Origin: a virus
IMG/VR virus record: IMGVR_UViG_3300033571_008538
Span: 1 to 33,731 of that record
Direction: 5' to 3' (one strand)
Length of the DNA stretch: 33,731 nt
Under the pieces are notes generated by a model, which worked only from the letters and a program-made list of their open reading frames with translations, did no database searches and was not told the DNA's origin. Shown one piece after another: positions 1 to 5,395 of the stretch. A program made the position numbers and the translations under genes. Position 1 is the stretch's first letter. Each line of letters begins with the position of its first letter.

Positions 1-416
1 ACTTTAGTGACGCAGCACTCCCGCCATTCCTTTAGGCCCGCATAGTGCTCCTCGTAGCCTTTGACCAGTTCACCCGGCTCTTGCTGATTGATTATCATTT
101 CAGCCAGGGAATGAATGTGAGTTCCGCGCAGTGCTGCCGCTTCCACTTCCTTTCTGCTGTCTAGTACCACCCGCTTGGCAAAACTACTGTCGGCCTCGCC
201 ATCGTTCCGTGGTAGCGACAGGGCGGATAGAATCGCCTGCTCCTCTTTCCAATTCATAAGCCCCTGCTTGCTGGGGCCAGCCGCTCCGAGGATGGTGGTC
301 ACGGACGGAAACGCCCCCACCTTTCGGGCAGATCGCAAGTCACCGTGGCAGGACTCACCTGACGCTAGGTAATAGTGCGACGACTCCGTCTTTGCCGTAG
401 CAATTAACGCAGCCAT
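1..416 (-). CDS. RecB/Cas4-like PD-(D/E)XK exonuclease, N-terminal part (runs off window start)
   Basis: The minus-strand frame starts with ATG at 416 and stays open to base 1, giving 138 residues. It contains FPSVTTIL near residue 35, a Trp-containing helix (GLMNWKEEQA) and RGTHIHSLAEMI near residue 98. This is the usual N-terminal pattern of phage PD-(D/E)XK exonucleases, in which the RGTxIH histidine is conserved. The catalytic Asp and ExK motifs lie further downstream in this family and are not in this part. The ATG overlaps the stop of the 31-residue gene upstream (TAATG), so translation is coupled. An ssDNA-binding-like protein just upstream fits a recombination module. The frame continues into 33593-33731 if the ends are joined. 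The family call is from motif pattern only. Confidence 0.6.
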   Translation of the reverse strand, partial: MAALIATAKTESSHYYLASGESCHGDLRSARKVGAFPSVTTILGAAGPSKQGLMNWKEEQAILSALSLPRNDGEADSSFAKRVVLDSRKEVEAAALRGTHIHSLAEMIINQQEPGELVKGYEEHYAGLKEWRECCVTK

Positions 417-511
417 TACTGCCAGTCCTTCAGCAGTCGCATGGTCATAAGGGCCAGCACGACTGCGGTGGTTGGGAACACGATTTGAATTACTAAAGTT
501 AGGATTTCCAT
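416..511 (-). CDS. 31-residue single-pass membrane peptide
   Basis: ATG at 511 opens a 31-codon frame ending TAA at 416-418. Nearly the whole product is a hydrophobic helix (MEILTLVIQIVFPTTAVVL followed by a short basic end), so it should be an inner-membrane peptide. Its stop overlaps the nuclease start (TAATG), and it lies between two recombination genes in the same direction. I do not recognise a family. Its tight fit between coding regions supports reality, but a peptide this short could also serve mainly to couple translation. Confidence 0.5.
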   Translation of the reverse strand: MEILTLVIQIVFPTTAVVLALMTMRLLKDWQ

Positions 512-563
512 GGGGGGTATTCTTTCTGGCCGAGGTGGGAATTGCCCACCCCGGCCAATGTGG

Positions 564-1046
564 TTAGAACGGTACTGGTGTTCCGTCGGCATCCAGCTCG
601 ACTACTGCTGGTTTAGGAGCGCCAGGACGATTGCACTTCCTGACAAAATCCTTATCGACTTTGATTTTCGTTGCACCCGCCGGCAGGACGGCCTGCACAT
701 TTGCGTAGGTTGAGCCATCACGCTCCGCATGAGTCACGAGGATCTGGCACGGCTTACCGATCAGCGTTTCCAGATCCAGATTCTGCGGTGGCGCCTTTTT
801 GGCATAGGATTTCAGATCTTTAAACAGAGCCGCTTTCTCATGCAGGCTCAGTCCGTAACGCCGACCGATGGTGAACGGCCGCCCGTCCTCCATCTTCTCA
901 GCGATCTGCCAGACCAACCTGATCTGATGTTTCTTTCCGTACTGCGTTTCCACTACGCCCAGATCCTCAACGTCGCAGAACACTGCGTCGTGATTCCCTT
1001 CCGGGGCTGGCGTATATGTGCCCCCTCTTGATGCTACGATTGGCAT
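564..1046 (-). CDS. Phage ssDNA-binding-like recombination/replication protein
   Basis: 160 residues. The core pattern is an N-terminal CDVEDLGVVETQYGKKHQIR beta region, VWQI, then a GRRYGLSLHEKAALFKDLKS segment and LIGKPCQILV. I recognise this as a conserved phage protein that commonly sits beside PD-(D/E)XK exonucleases and replication genes, with an OB-fold-like, ssDNA-binding role proposed. Here the exonuclease-like gene lies directly downstream, which supports a recombination role. The C-terminal end is acidic (VVELDADGTPVPF), as in many SSB-like proteins. The leader (1047-1103) is A-rich on the coding strand and unstructured, with AAAGGG as a weak ribosome site. The family is recognised from pattern; the biochemical role is inferred. 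Confidence 0.6.
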   Translation of the reverse strand: MPIVASRGGTYTPAPEGNHDAVFCDVEDLGVVETQYGKKHQIRLVWQIAEKMEDGRPFTIGRRYGLSLHEKAALFKDLKSYAKKAPPQNLDLETLIGKPCQILVTHAERDGSTYANVQAVLPAGATKIKVDKDFVRKCNRPGAPKPAVVELDADGTPVPF

Positions 1047-1103
1047 ACTAGGATTTCCCTTTCTTGTTTATTGTTTCTTTGTTTTTGTTTCTTGGTTTTG
1101 CGA

Positions 1104-1319
1104 CTACTCATCGTCACAAAAATCGTTATTTCGGTGCGGTTGGTTTAAGTCTTGGAACTCGCGGTCGGCCAAGTGCCAGGCGATCTCATGCTTGCGGGCC
1201 AAGTCCTTGGCTTGCGCTAGGTCGCCACGATTGACTGCTTTCACAACTCGCTCGGCTGAGTTGCGGCAGGCCATCACTTCAATGTTTTCGATCAGGCGGA
1301 ATTTAGTCAGGTCAGTCAT
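1104..1319 (-). CDS. Small hypothetical phage protein (71 aa)
   Basis: ATG at 1319 lies two bases after the stop of the upstream 46-residue gene. The product is charged and mostly helical (AERVVKAVNRGDLAQAKDLARKH), ending in an acidic tail (NDFCDDE). It has no membrane segment or recognisable motif. Position in the early operon between a nuclease and an ssDNA-binding-like gene suggests an accessory role. The function is unknown. Confidence 0.55.
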   Translation of the reverse strand: MTDLTKFRLIENIEVMACRNSAERVVKAVNRGDLAQAKDLARKHEIAWHLADREFQDLNQPHRNNDFCDDE

Positions 1320-1321
1320 AA

Positions 1322-1462
1322 TCAGCCCCGGCGGTTGTTGCCGTAGTAATCTGCGAAACGCTGTTCTTCGTAATCCGAGTCACGTTCCTCTCGCTCGTAA
1401 GCCTCGGTTTCGTAATCGGGCTTTTCGTTGTTAAATTTAGTTGGTTCTTTTGGTTCGCTCAT
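1322..1462 (-). CDS. Small acidic, tyrosine-rich protein (46 aa)
   Basis: ATG at 1462 overlaps the end of the nuclease gene by four bases (ATGA), and the frame ends TGA at 1322-1324. The product is very acidic and rich in Glu, Asp, Tyr and Arg (DYETEAYEREERDSDYEEQR). This composition is seen in small phage early proteins, some of which mimic DNA. DNA mimicry here is only a possibility, with no motif to prove it. The four-base overlaps on this stretch support a real, translationally coupled gene. Confidence 0.55.
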   Translation of the reverse strand: MSEPKEPTKFNNEKPDYETEAYEREERDSDYEEQRFADYYGNNRRG

Positions 1463-1794
1463 TTTGTTTTCTCCTTCATCGAAAGGCGGAATGATTTGGC
1501 AGTCATCGCTACTGCTTCAGCCGTCAGGCACTTGGTTGTAAAACGCCAGATCCGCCAGCCCAGGTCGGCTGCTGCTCGATATTTTTCGCAATCTTTCACC
1601 ATCCCCATCCCTCGCCCGTGACGGCCGCCAAACGGCAGGAACGCACCGCCGTCCAGCTCGATCGCACAGCGGGCGGATTTGCAGGCAAAGTCGAAACGCC
1701 ATTTGCGGGTCGGGTGAAACGTGTGCTCGGCGACCAGATCCGGCCCGCCAGCCACCTTCCAAAGAACGAGGAACTTGCTGGCCAGTGCGCTCAC
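1459..1794 (-). CDS. Vsr/VRR-NUC-like PD-(D/E)XK nuclease, possible Holliday-junction resolvase
   Basis: 111 residues starting at GTG 1794, which overlaps the upstream TGA (GTGA). The sequence shows the small-nuclease pattern: F-H-P-x-R-KWRFDFA (catalytic Asp), then CAIELDGGAF (Glu in the second strand), then KYRAAADLGWRIWRFT. Phage proteins of this type nick or resolve branched DNA, and this one lies in the recombination/early operon. The VRR-NUC/DUF559/Vsr groups are hard to separate by eye, so the exact family is left open. No zinc motif is evident. Confidence 0.65.
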   Translation of the reverse strand: MSALASKFLVLWKVAGGPDLVAEHTFHPTRKWRFDFACKSARCAIELDGGAFLPFGGRHGRGMGMVKDCEKYRAAADLGWRIWRFTTKCLTAEAVAMTAKSFRLSMKEKTK

Positions 1795-1979
1795 GATTGC
1801 ACCCCGCTTTTCTTTAGGAGACTTTCTAAAATCTCCTCTATGCGGTCTAGGCGGTTGCGGAGATCACGATGCTTAGTCTGTAGATCAATCAGAGCAGTTG
1901 TCTGCGAGAGCTGGGCCGATCCATAGGATTGTGCTGCACTGATGGGCAATACGCCTTCTTGTTCTAGGTCGCGTATCAT
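1791..1979 (-). CDS. Small coiled-coil protein (62 aa)
   Basis: ATG at 1979 overlaps the stop of the upstream membrane protein gene (ATGA type). The C-terminal half is a heptad-like helix (TKHRDLRNRLDRIEEILESL) predicted to form a coiled coil. No catalytic motif is visible. It overlaps the nuclease start by four bases, so the three genes here are probably translated in sequence. Function unknown. Confidence 0.55.
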   Translation of the reverse strand: MIRDLEQEGVLPISAAQSYGSAQLSQTTALIDLQTKHRDLRNRLDRIEEILESLLKKSGVQS

Positions 1980-2134
1980 AGATCCCTAAAAGTTCTGCGG
2001 ATCTGATCGATGACCCACCCAAACACGAGTACGGCTACTGTTAGCCCGGCGATTCCAGAGCCAACAAATAAGGCCCAGCCAGTAATCAGCATAGATACCT
2101 GGGCAAGATCCCGCATAAGTTCCCACGAAATCAT
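1976..2134 (-). CDS. Small membrane protein (52 aa)
   Basis: The start is taken at ATG 2134, which overlaps the stop of the preceding gene (ATGA); a longer frame upstream would run through that gene. The product has a short amphipathic N-terminus and one long hydrophobic segment (LITGWALFVGSGIAGLTVAV...), followed by a basic end (IDQIRRTFRDL), giving a single-pass, N-out or tail-anchored topology. An early phage membrane protein could act in exclusion or replication anchoring. Neither can be shown. Confidence 0.6.
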   Translation of the reverse strand: MISWELMRDLAQVSMLITGWALFVGSGIAGLTVAVLVFGWVIDQIRRTFRDL

Positions 2135-2346
2135 TTGCTGGCCTCGTGCTGGGCGTGCCACATACGGCACACGGCGGGGTTTGGGTGATATACGAACGCT
2201 TCGGGGGTCAAATCGTACCCGCCGCGCGAATTTAAATTTAGTTGTTGGTAGTGAGCCTTTTTAGGCTCAGTTATTACTGCCGTGTTACTGTTTCGGCGTA
2301 AGTCGTTATAGTGACAAGCATCGGACGGGGTGGGATTTGAACCCAC
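2131..2346 (-). CDS. First early gene, start codon inside the tRNA-derived att core (71 aa)
   Basis: The frame is open from 2388, but the best start is GTG at 2344-2346. It lies eight bases after a strong AAGGAG at about 2355-2360, while the upstream ATG at 2388 has no ribosome site. The first residues (VGSNPTP) are simply the translated tRNA T-arm. The C-terminal half (LTPEAFVYHPNPAVCRMWHA) looks like ordinary protein, and the stop overlaps the next gene (ATGA). The ribosome site lies on the integrase side of the core, so integration would separate it from the start codon. The protein function is unknown. Confidence 0.5.
   Translation of the reverse strand: MGSNPTPSDACHYNDLRRNSNTAVITEPKKAHYQQLNLNSRGGYDLTPEAFVYHPNPAVCRMWHAQHEASK
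2252..2269. repeat. Short inverted repeat downstream of the att core
   Basis: TGAGCC and GGCTCA flank a six-base A/T loop. No T-run follows on either strand, so it is not a standard intrinsic terminator. It lies inside the coding region of the first early gene. It may be a protein site or an RNA hairpin in a transcript coming from the tRNA side after integration. Confidence 0.4.
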
Positions 2347-2350
2347 GGTT
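2322..2350 (-). other. attP: attP core: 3' end of a tRNA gene (T-arm plus acceptor strand)
   Basis: Read on the minus strand, the segment contains a five-base stem GTGGG, the seven-base loop TTCAAAT, the complementary CCCAC and a seven-base acceptor strand CCCGTCC with discriminator G. No anticodon or D arm precedes it: the upstream bases are A-rich and carry a ribosome site. It is therefore a 3' tRNA fragment, as carried by phages that integrate into tRNA genes and restore the gene on integration. The T-arm and acceptor resemble a tRNA-Ser type, but the identity is not certain. The integrase starts 90 bases away. Phage genes lie on both sides, which points to attP rather than attL or attR. 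Confidence 0.75.
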
Positions 2351-2407
2351 CTATCTCCTTCTTTGTTTTGATTAATTATGCTTTGCATGGTTGCTGTGTG
2401 TTATTGC

Positions 2408-2436
2408 TTTAAACTGAGCAAATGTTACCCTTGTAA
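2408..2436 (-). promoter_or_regulatory. Predicted early promoter on the integrase side of attP
   Basis: On the minus strand TTACAA and TTTAAA are separated by 17 bases, which matches a sigma70-type promoter. The predicted start is near 2401, about 50 bases before the att core. It would drive the early operon from 2346 leftwards. An inverted repeat (2424-2437) covers the -35 hexamer. The call is by consensus only. Confidence 0.45.
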
Positions 2437-2437
2437 C
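2424..2437. promoter_or_regulatory. Operator-like inverted repeat GTTAC-N4-GTAAC
   Basis: A perfect five-base inverted repeat overlaps the -35 of the predicted early promoter and ends one base before the integrase GTG start. Bound protein here could block early transcription and also affect integrase initiation. It could instead be an integrase arm site. The sequence differs from the TACGC sites of the ribbon-helix-helix switch. Confidence 0.4.
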
Positions 2438-2438
2438 T

Positions 2439-3536
2439 GTGGCATACTCTTACGTTAAAAAGGGAAATCCGTGGTTCTACATTCGTTTTAAAGATCCCAC
2501 CGGCAAATGGCGCACTAAAAGCACCCGCTACCGAATCGACAATACGCTGCATCGCGCAAAGGCAACGGCCGAGGCCGCTCGACTTGGCGTTAATGAAAAG
2601 CGAAAAGATTGTGGCAGCGATTGGGTTGACGATTTGATCGAAAATCATCCCGTTTCCCCTCTGACAAAAGTGTATTACAGGAATTGCTGGCGTCATCTTG
2701 CTCGTTTTATTAGTGAGAAAAAAATAACTCTGCAAGCGTTTTCTGCAAATGATTGTGAAATTTATTTGCGATGGCGCCAAAGCCTTCCCCGCACCTCTGG
2801 CGGAAAGGCGGGCAGGAACCAAGCCTGCCAAGATTTGAAGATTCTTAAATGGATTCATCGCCAAGGCCGACTGCTTGGAAAGATGGATTCTGTCGCTCTT
2901 CTGGATTACCGAATTAAGAGGGGGCCGATCTCCCGCGTTAAACCTGTCTTTTCGGACAATGAAATTAAAATCATCCGGAAAGCCTTGGCCGTCGACGGTG
3001 TTCCCGAATGGATGCGAGTCAGCTTTGAGATTGCTCTGGCTACGGGCTGCAGATTGCGCGAGACGCAGATTCCCCTGGATTGCGTGGATCTGAAAAACCG
3101 CGTGCTGACTTTCCCGACCCCTAAGGGTGGAGCTGGCAAATCGTTCTCTATCCCCATCCCGGCCGCAATCGAACCAATGCTCGCCAAGATGAAGGCCGAT
3201 GGCCGCGAGATCACTTGCGAAGTTCCCCGGACTCGAGCTTCGCTTTGCTGGCGTAGACTCTTGGATATATGCGGCCTTAAGCGTCATTGTTTTCATTCGC
3301 TTCGGGTAACCCGAGTGACTCGACTGCGGCTTTCAGGCTGTTCTCAATCTGTCGCCATGCGACTCGTGAATCACTCTTCGACTTTAGTGCATGAGCTTTA
3401 CCAGCGGCACTGCGTAGACGATCTCCGCGATGCAGTGAACTTAGGCCAGTCTGCATTAGCCTCCACCGATCAAAATCACTCGGAATTACCTTACCCGCGA
3501 TCTGCGGGAATCCCGGCAGTGCCTGCATTTGCTTAA
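2439..3536 (+). CDS. int: Tyrosine integrase
   Basis: 365 residues, phage integrase size, starting at GTG 2439. An N-terminal arm-binding-like region (FYIRFKDPTGKWR) is followed by a SAM-like core-binding domain (about 65-150) and the catalytic domain. Catalytic residues are visible: the first Arg in ATGCRLRETQ (about 205-207), HSLR (His286, Arg289), NHSS (His312) and the nucleophile Tyr321 in HELYQRH. It catalyses site-specific recombination between attP, 90 bases upstream, and a host tRNA gene. It is one of only two plus-strand genes. Its last 260 bases, which include His286 to Tyr321, overlap an opposite-strand gene in antisense. The C-terminal tail after about residue 330 is not conserved core and may exist only because the first stop is at 3536. 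Confidence 0.92.
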   Translation: MAYSYVKKGNPWFYIRFKDPTGKWRTKSTRYRIDNTLHRAKATAEAARLGVNEKRKDCGSDWVDDLIENHPVSPLTKVYYRNCWRHLARFISEKKITLQAFSANDCEIYLRWRQSLPRTSGGKAGRNQACQDLKILKWIHRQGRLLGKMDSVALLDYRIKRGPISRVKPVFSDNEIKIIRKALAVDGVPEWMRVSFEIALATGCRLRETQIPLDCVDLKNRVLTFPTPKGGAGKSFSIPIPAAIEPMLAKMKADGREITCEVPRTRASLCWRRLLDICGLKRHCFHSLRVTRVTRLRLSGCSQSVAMRLVNHSSTLVHELYQRHCVDDLRDAVNLGQSALASTDQNHSELPYPRSAGIPAVPAFA

Positions 3537-3642
3537 TCCGCACGTAGCCCAACCCGTAAGCGGCGCCTAGTTGGCGAAGGGAAAGAGCTCGATCCTGCTT
3601 GCGCAGATTCATGGCAGTATCGTTGAGACGCCCCGAGCTCAT
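3277..3642 (-). CDS. Winged-helix/excisionase-like DNA-binding protein, antisense to integrase
   Basis: The start is taken at ATG 3642, eight bases after the stop of the upstream ribbon-helix-helix gene; a TTG at 3678 would overlap that gene. Residues 20-61 form an HTH plus wing-like pattern (ALSLRQLGAAYGLGYVRIKQ, then GKVIPSDFDRWR), as in excisionase or AlpA-type regulators. The C-terminal half is basic. The stop at 3277 means the gene must overlap the last 260 bases of int on the other strand. Its position between int and an RHH regulator suits a recombination directionality factor, but this is inference. The C-terminal half could be non-conserved read-through. Confidence 0.6.
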   Translation of the reverse strand: MSSGRLNDTAMNLRKQDRALSLRQLGAAYGLGYVRIKQMQALPGFPQIAGKVIPSDFDRWRLMQTGLSSLHRGDRLRSAAGKAHALKSKSDSRVAWRQIENSLKAAVESLGLPEANENNDA

Positions 3643-3649
3643 GGCGTAT

Positions 3650-3811
3650 CTAGCTTTGCTCTCCCGATGCTTTGGCAAGCAGTTGAGTGATGAGCTGGGA
3701 AAGTGAAATACGACGGGCAGCGGCCAGTTTTTGTGATGCTTTTTTTACAGCAACGGGCAGAACAATGTTTGTCTTTTCAGACTTAAACCCGCTGAGTGGA
3801 CGACGAGGCAT
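3650..3811 (-). CDS. Ribbon-helix-helix (CopG/Arc-type) regulator, leftward
   Basis: 53 residues from ATG 3811, preceded by a good ribosome site (AGGAAAGG). The product has a basic N-terminus, a beta strand (KTNIVLPVAVKK) and helices (ASQKLAAARRISLSQLITQL), the ribbon-helix-helix layout in which the strand inserts in the DNA major groove as a dimer. It is transcribed away from the second RHH gene at 3917 and towards int. Its own start codon overlaps a TACGC half-site at 3811-3815, so autoregulation is likely. It is probably one side of the lysogeny switch, comparable in logic to the Arc/Mnt pair of P22, though direct homology is not claimed. Confidence 0.75.
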   Translation of the reverse strand: MPRRPLSGFKSEKTNIVLPVAVKKASQKLAAARRISLSQLITQLLAKASGEQS

Positions 3812-3839
3812 ACGCCTTTCCTACGCACACACGGCGTAT
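3810..3839. promoter_or_regulatory. Leftward operator: inverted repeat ATACGCC-N16-GGCGTAT
   Basis: Perfect seven-base arms flank a third TACGC at 3822-3826. The repeat covers the ribosome site and the start codon region of the leftward RHH gene. Its half-site TACGC recurs in the second operator at 3886-3904, which suggests one regulator reads both. Confidence 0.5.
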
Positions 3840-3881
3840 TAGCAACACTTTTCTTTTGGGCATTAACTTTTCTTTTTAAAC

Positions 3882-3909
3882 TTGAATGCGTATTTATTAC
3901 GCATACAAT
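3882..3909 (+). promoter_or_regulatory. Promoter with embedded operator for the rightward RHH gene
   Basis: TTGAAT and TACAAT are separated by 16 bases. The perfect inverted repeat ATGCGTA-TTTAT-TACGCAT (3886-3904) fills the spacer and touches both hexamers, a classic arrangement for repression by blocking polymerase. The expected transcription start is at or next to the ATG at 3917, and no purine-rich ribosome site lies before the ATG, so the mRNA should be leaderless. Confidence 0.6.
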
Positions 3910-3916
3910 CCTCCCC

Positions 3917-4060
3917 ATGAAAAAGGCAAAAACGAACCTTACAATCGACCCAAAAGTAAAACGCAACGGTGAGCGTCTTGCCAAAAAAAGCGGATTATCC
4001 CTTTCGGCATATATCACCACGCTGCTCGTCAAAGAGCTGGCTAAACAAAATAAACGCTAA
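3917..4060 (+). CDS. Ribbon-helix-helix regulator, rightward, leaderless
   Basis: 47 residues from ATG 3917. The pattern is basic N-terminus, strand TNLTIDPKVKR, then helices RLAKKSGLSLSAYITTLLVK, a CopG-like fold. The bases before the ATG are pyrimidine-rich (CCTCCCC) and offer no ribosome site, and the predicted -10 ends only seven bases earlier. The gene diverges from the other RHH gene. Its stop overlaps the stop of the convergent winged-helix gene at 4057, so rightward transcription would run into the end of the late operon. Which of the two RHH proteins is the repressor cannot be told from sequence. Confidence 0.72.
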   Translation: MKKAKTNLTIDPKVKRNGERLAKKSGLSLSAYITTLLVKELAKQNKR

Positions 4061-4356
4061 GATTTAGGCGATTTGCCTGAAATAAGGCGGTAGTGCGGTA
4101 CCTTGCGGCAGTGGCCTAGAAACTTCTTTCCCTTTGAATCAACGTGAGGCAATCGGATCACATAGCTTTTCTTTTCGGCTCTGCCGTCTTTAATTAATAC
4201 CGCTAAGAGTTTGTTAACATAATTTGCCGACTTGCCCCACAGCTCGGCTATCTGGTTTTTAGTTAGCCAGCCAACTGGCACTACCTCCTGACGATACCCA
4301 GCGACATACTCAGTCAGGACAGTCGCCCAATCTGACTTCACACTGGGTAACGCCAT
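4057..4356 (-). CDS. Winged-helix DNA-binding protein
   Basis: 99 residues. ATG 4356 is chosen because AGGAGG lies four bases upstream. It overlaps the end of the metallophosphoesterase gene by 19 bases. The centre has an HTH pattern (WLTKNQIAELWGKSANYVNK followed by a basic hairpin, GRAEKKSYVIR). The C-terminus is Lys-rich. It is the last gene of the long leftward operon and ends in the stop of the convergent RHH gene. A late regulator or a nucleoid-type protein are both possible. Confidence 0.6.
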   Translation of the reverse strand: MALPSVKSDWATVLTEYVAGYRQEVVPVGWLTKNQIAELWGKSANYVNKLLAVLIKDGRAEKKSYVIRLPHVDSKGKKFLGHCRKVPHYRLISGKSPKS

Positions 4357-5084
4357 ACGCCTCCTATGGGTGAAAGCACGTTGACCGTGCATCCTTGGCC
4401 GCCTTCTACGTACTCGCCCCAGGCTACTCCGTGCTGCCATCTGGTAACGGATCGCTGGCGCCGGGCGTAGTGCATGCTGGGAATATCGGCTAGGCAACCG
4501 ATCGACCAACCCACGGGTGCGCCAATGCTGCGGCCAGCCGTGCGATCTATCCGATGCAAGTGCCCCATGACTACGGGTTTGCCAAGCATCTCAACGTGAT
4601 CTCTGACGGCGCTGGATTCTGAGAACATAAAGCCATGACCGAACGCCGTCCCTCCTAGAATGCGCCAACCTTTCTCTATATCGTAAGGCACAAACTGCGC
4701 CTTTAGATCCTTGCACATGTTATATATCTCCGACTTAGCCGACGTGCAGCAGTGCGCCACGATTGCGCTAGGCGAGTATTGTAAGGCCGTTAGGCGGTGC
4801 TCATGGTTTCCCTCAAAGATGTAGCGTGGCGCCAGTTCTCGAACGAAATTTAGGCCAGCATCAAAGTCCTCACGGATAGATGCAGTGCGTTCGGGCGAGT
4901 CTGGATCTTTCCTTGCGCTACCCATCAGCCCAGACAGATCTACAAAATCCCCTAAGTGCAGGGTCATATCTGGCTGCCACCTCCGCCTCATCTCTAGCGC
5001 GGCACGGCAAGCAGCTGCGTTTGCTAAGTGCCCGTGGCTACAACTAACGGCCAGCCAACGCTTCCACTTGCGGATAACTTTCAT
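4338..5084 (-). CDS. Calcineurin-like metallophosphoesterase
   Basis: 248 residues, a normal size for phage members. Ordered metal-site motifs are visible: GDFVD (about 45-49), GNHEHR (about 96-101), a GHG motif and GHLHRID near residue 175. The first motif, normally DxH, reads CSH (SCSHG near residue 14), so one metal-binding Asp is replaced by Cys. Family members hydrolyse phosphodiesters or phosphomonoesters with two metal ions. The substrate is unknown. Lambda carries an analogous phosphatase with unclear lytic role. It overlaps the MazG-like gene start (ATGA) and the winged-helix gene. Confidence 0.8.
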   Translation of the reverse strand: MKVIRKWKRWLAVSCSHGHLANAAACRAALEMRRRWQPDMTLHLGDFVDLSGLMGSARKDPDSPERTASIREDFDAGLNFVRELAPRYIFEGNHEHRLTALQYSPSAIVAHCCTSAKSEIYNMCKDLKAQFVPYDIEKGWRILGGTAFGHGFMFSESSAVRDHVEMLGKPVVMGHLHRIDRTAGRSIGAPVGWSIGCLADIPSMHYARRQRSVTRWQHGVAWGEYVEGGQGCTVNVLSPIGGVWRYPV

Positions 5085-5395
5085 TTTTTATCGGCCGCCG
5101 ACGGGAATCCTTCGAGTACAGCGAGAATTTGACGGCAACTTTCCCGCGATTGAGCTGCCACCACGCTCTCGTCGCTCGCCCCGATCAGTGCGATCTCGGC
5201 TATGACGGATAGCTGCATCTTTAGGGTGTGTACGTAAGTGCATAGATCGAGCACTTCTTCCCAAGCATCTTTCCACACGGGCCTACGCCACAACGCACCA
5301 CCGTGCTCCTCTTGCCCTTTGCGGTACTTGGCCTCTAAATCCCTGCTCAAATCACGCACAATACCCGCCAGATGCTTCTCGTGCTCGGGCGTCAT
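5081..5395 (-). CDS. MazG-like nucleotide pyrophosphohydrolase-type protein
   Basis: 104 residues from ATG 5395, six bases after a GGAG; a GTG at 5407 is possible. The helical pattern KYRKGQEEHGG, then a Trp/Arg segment and EEVLDLCTYVHTL matches the all-alpha MazG/dUTPase-like group, where the EExxD acidic residues bind Mg2+. Such phage enzymes remove abnormal or signalling nucleotides. Here only part of the usual acidic set is clear, so activity is inferred. Start and stop overlap the endolysin and metallophosphoesterase genes by four bases. Confidence 0.6.
   Translation of the reverse strand: MTPEHEKHLAGIVRDLSRDLEAKYRKGQEEHGGALWRRPVWKDAWEEVLDLCTYVHTLKMQLSVIAEIALIGASDESVVAAQSRESCRQILAVLEGFPSAADKK

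Noticed and set aside
2252-2269. Rho-independent terminator
   Set aside because: The hairpin has no T-run after it on either strand.
2131-2388. 85-residue gene starting at ATG 2388
   Set aside because: No ribosome site lies before this ATG. The GTG at 2346 with AAGGAG eight bases upstream is the better start.
2322-2400. Complete tRNA gene on the minus strand
   Set aside because: Only T-arm and acceptor strand fit. The preceding bases are A-rich with a ribosome site and cannot form anticodon or D arms.
1-2400. Bacterial chromosome left of an integrated prophage
   Set aside because: The genes there look phage-like, recombination and early, and run in the same operon direction, so the tRNA fragment is taken as attP.
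2409-3296. 295-residue minus-strand frame
   Set aside because: It lies opposite the integrase, has no plausible start signal and reads as an antisense shadow. Only the separate 3277-3642 frame, with a clear HTH, is kept.
3745-4032. 95-residue minus-strand frame over the RHH switch
   Set aside because: It covers the operator region and runs opposite to the rightward RHH gene, with no motif or ribosome site.
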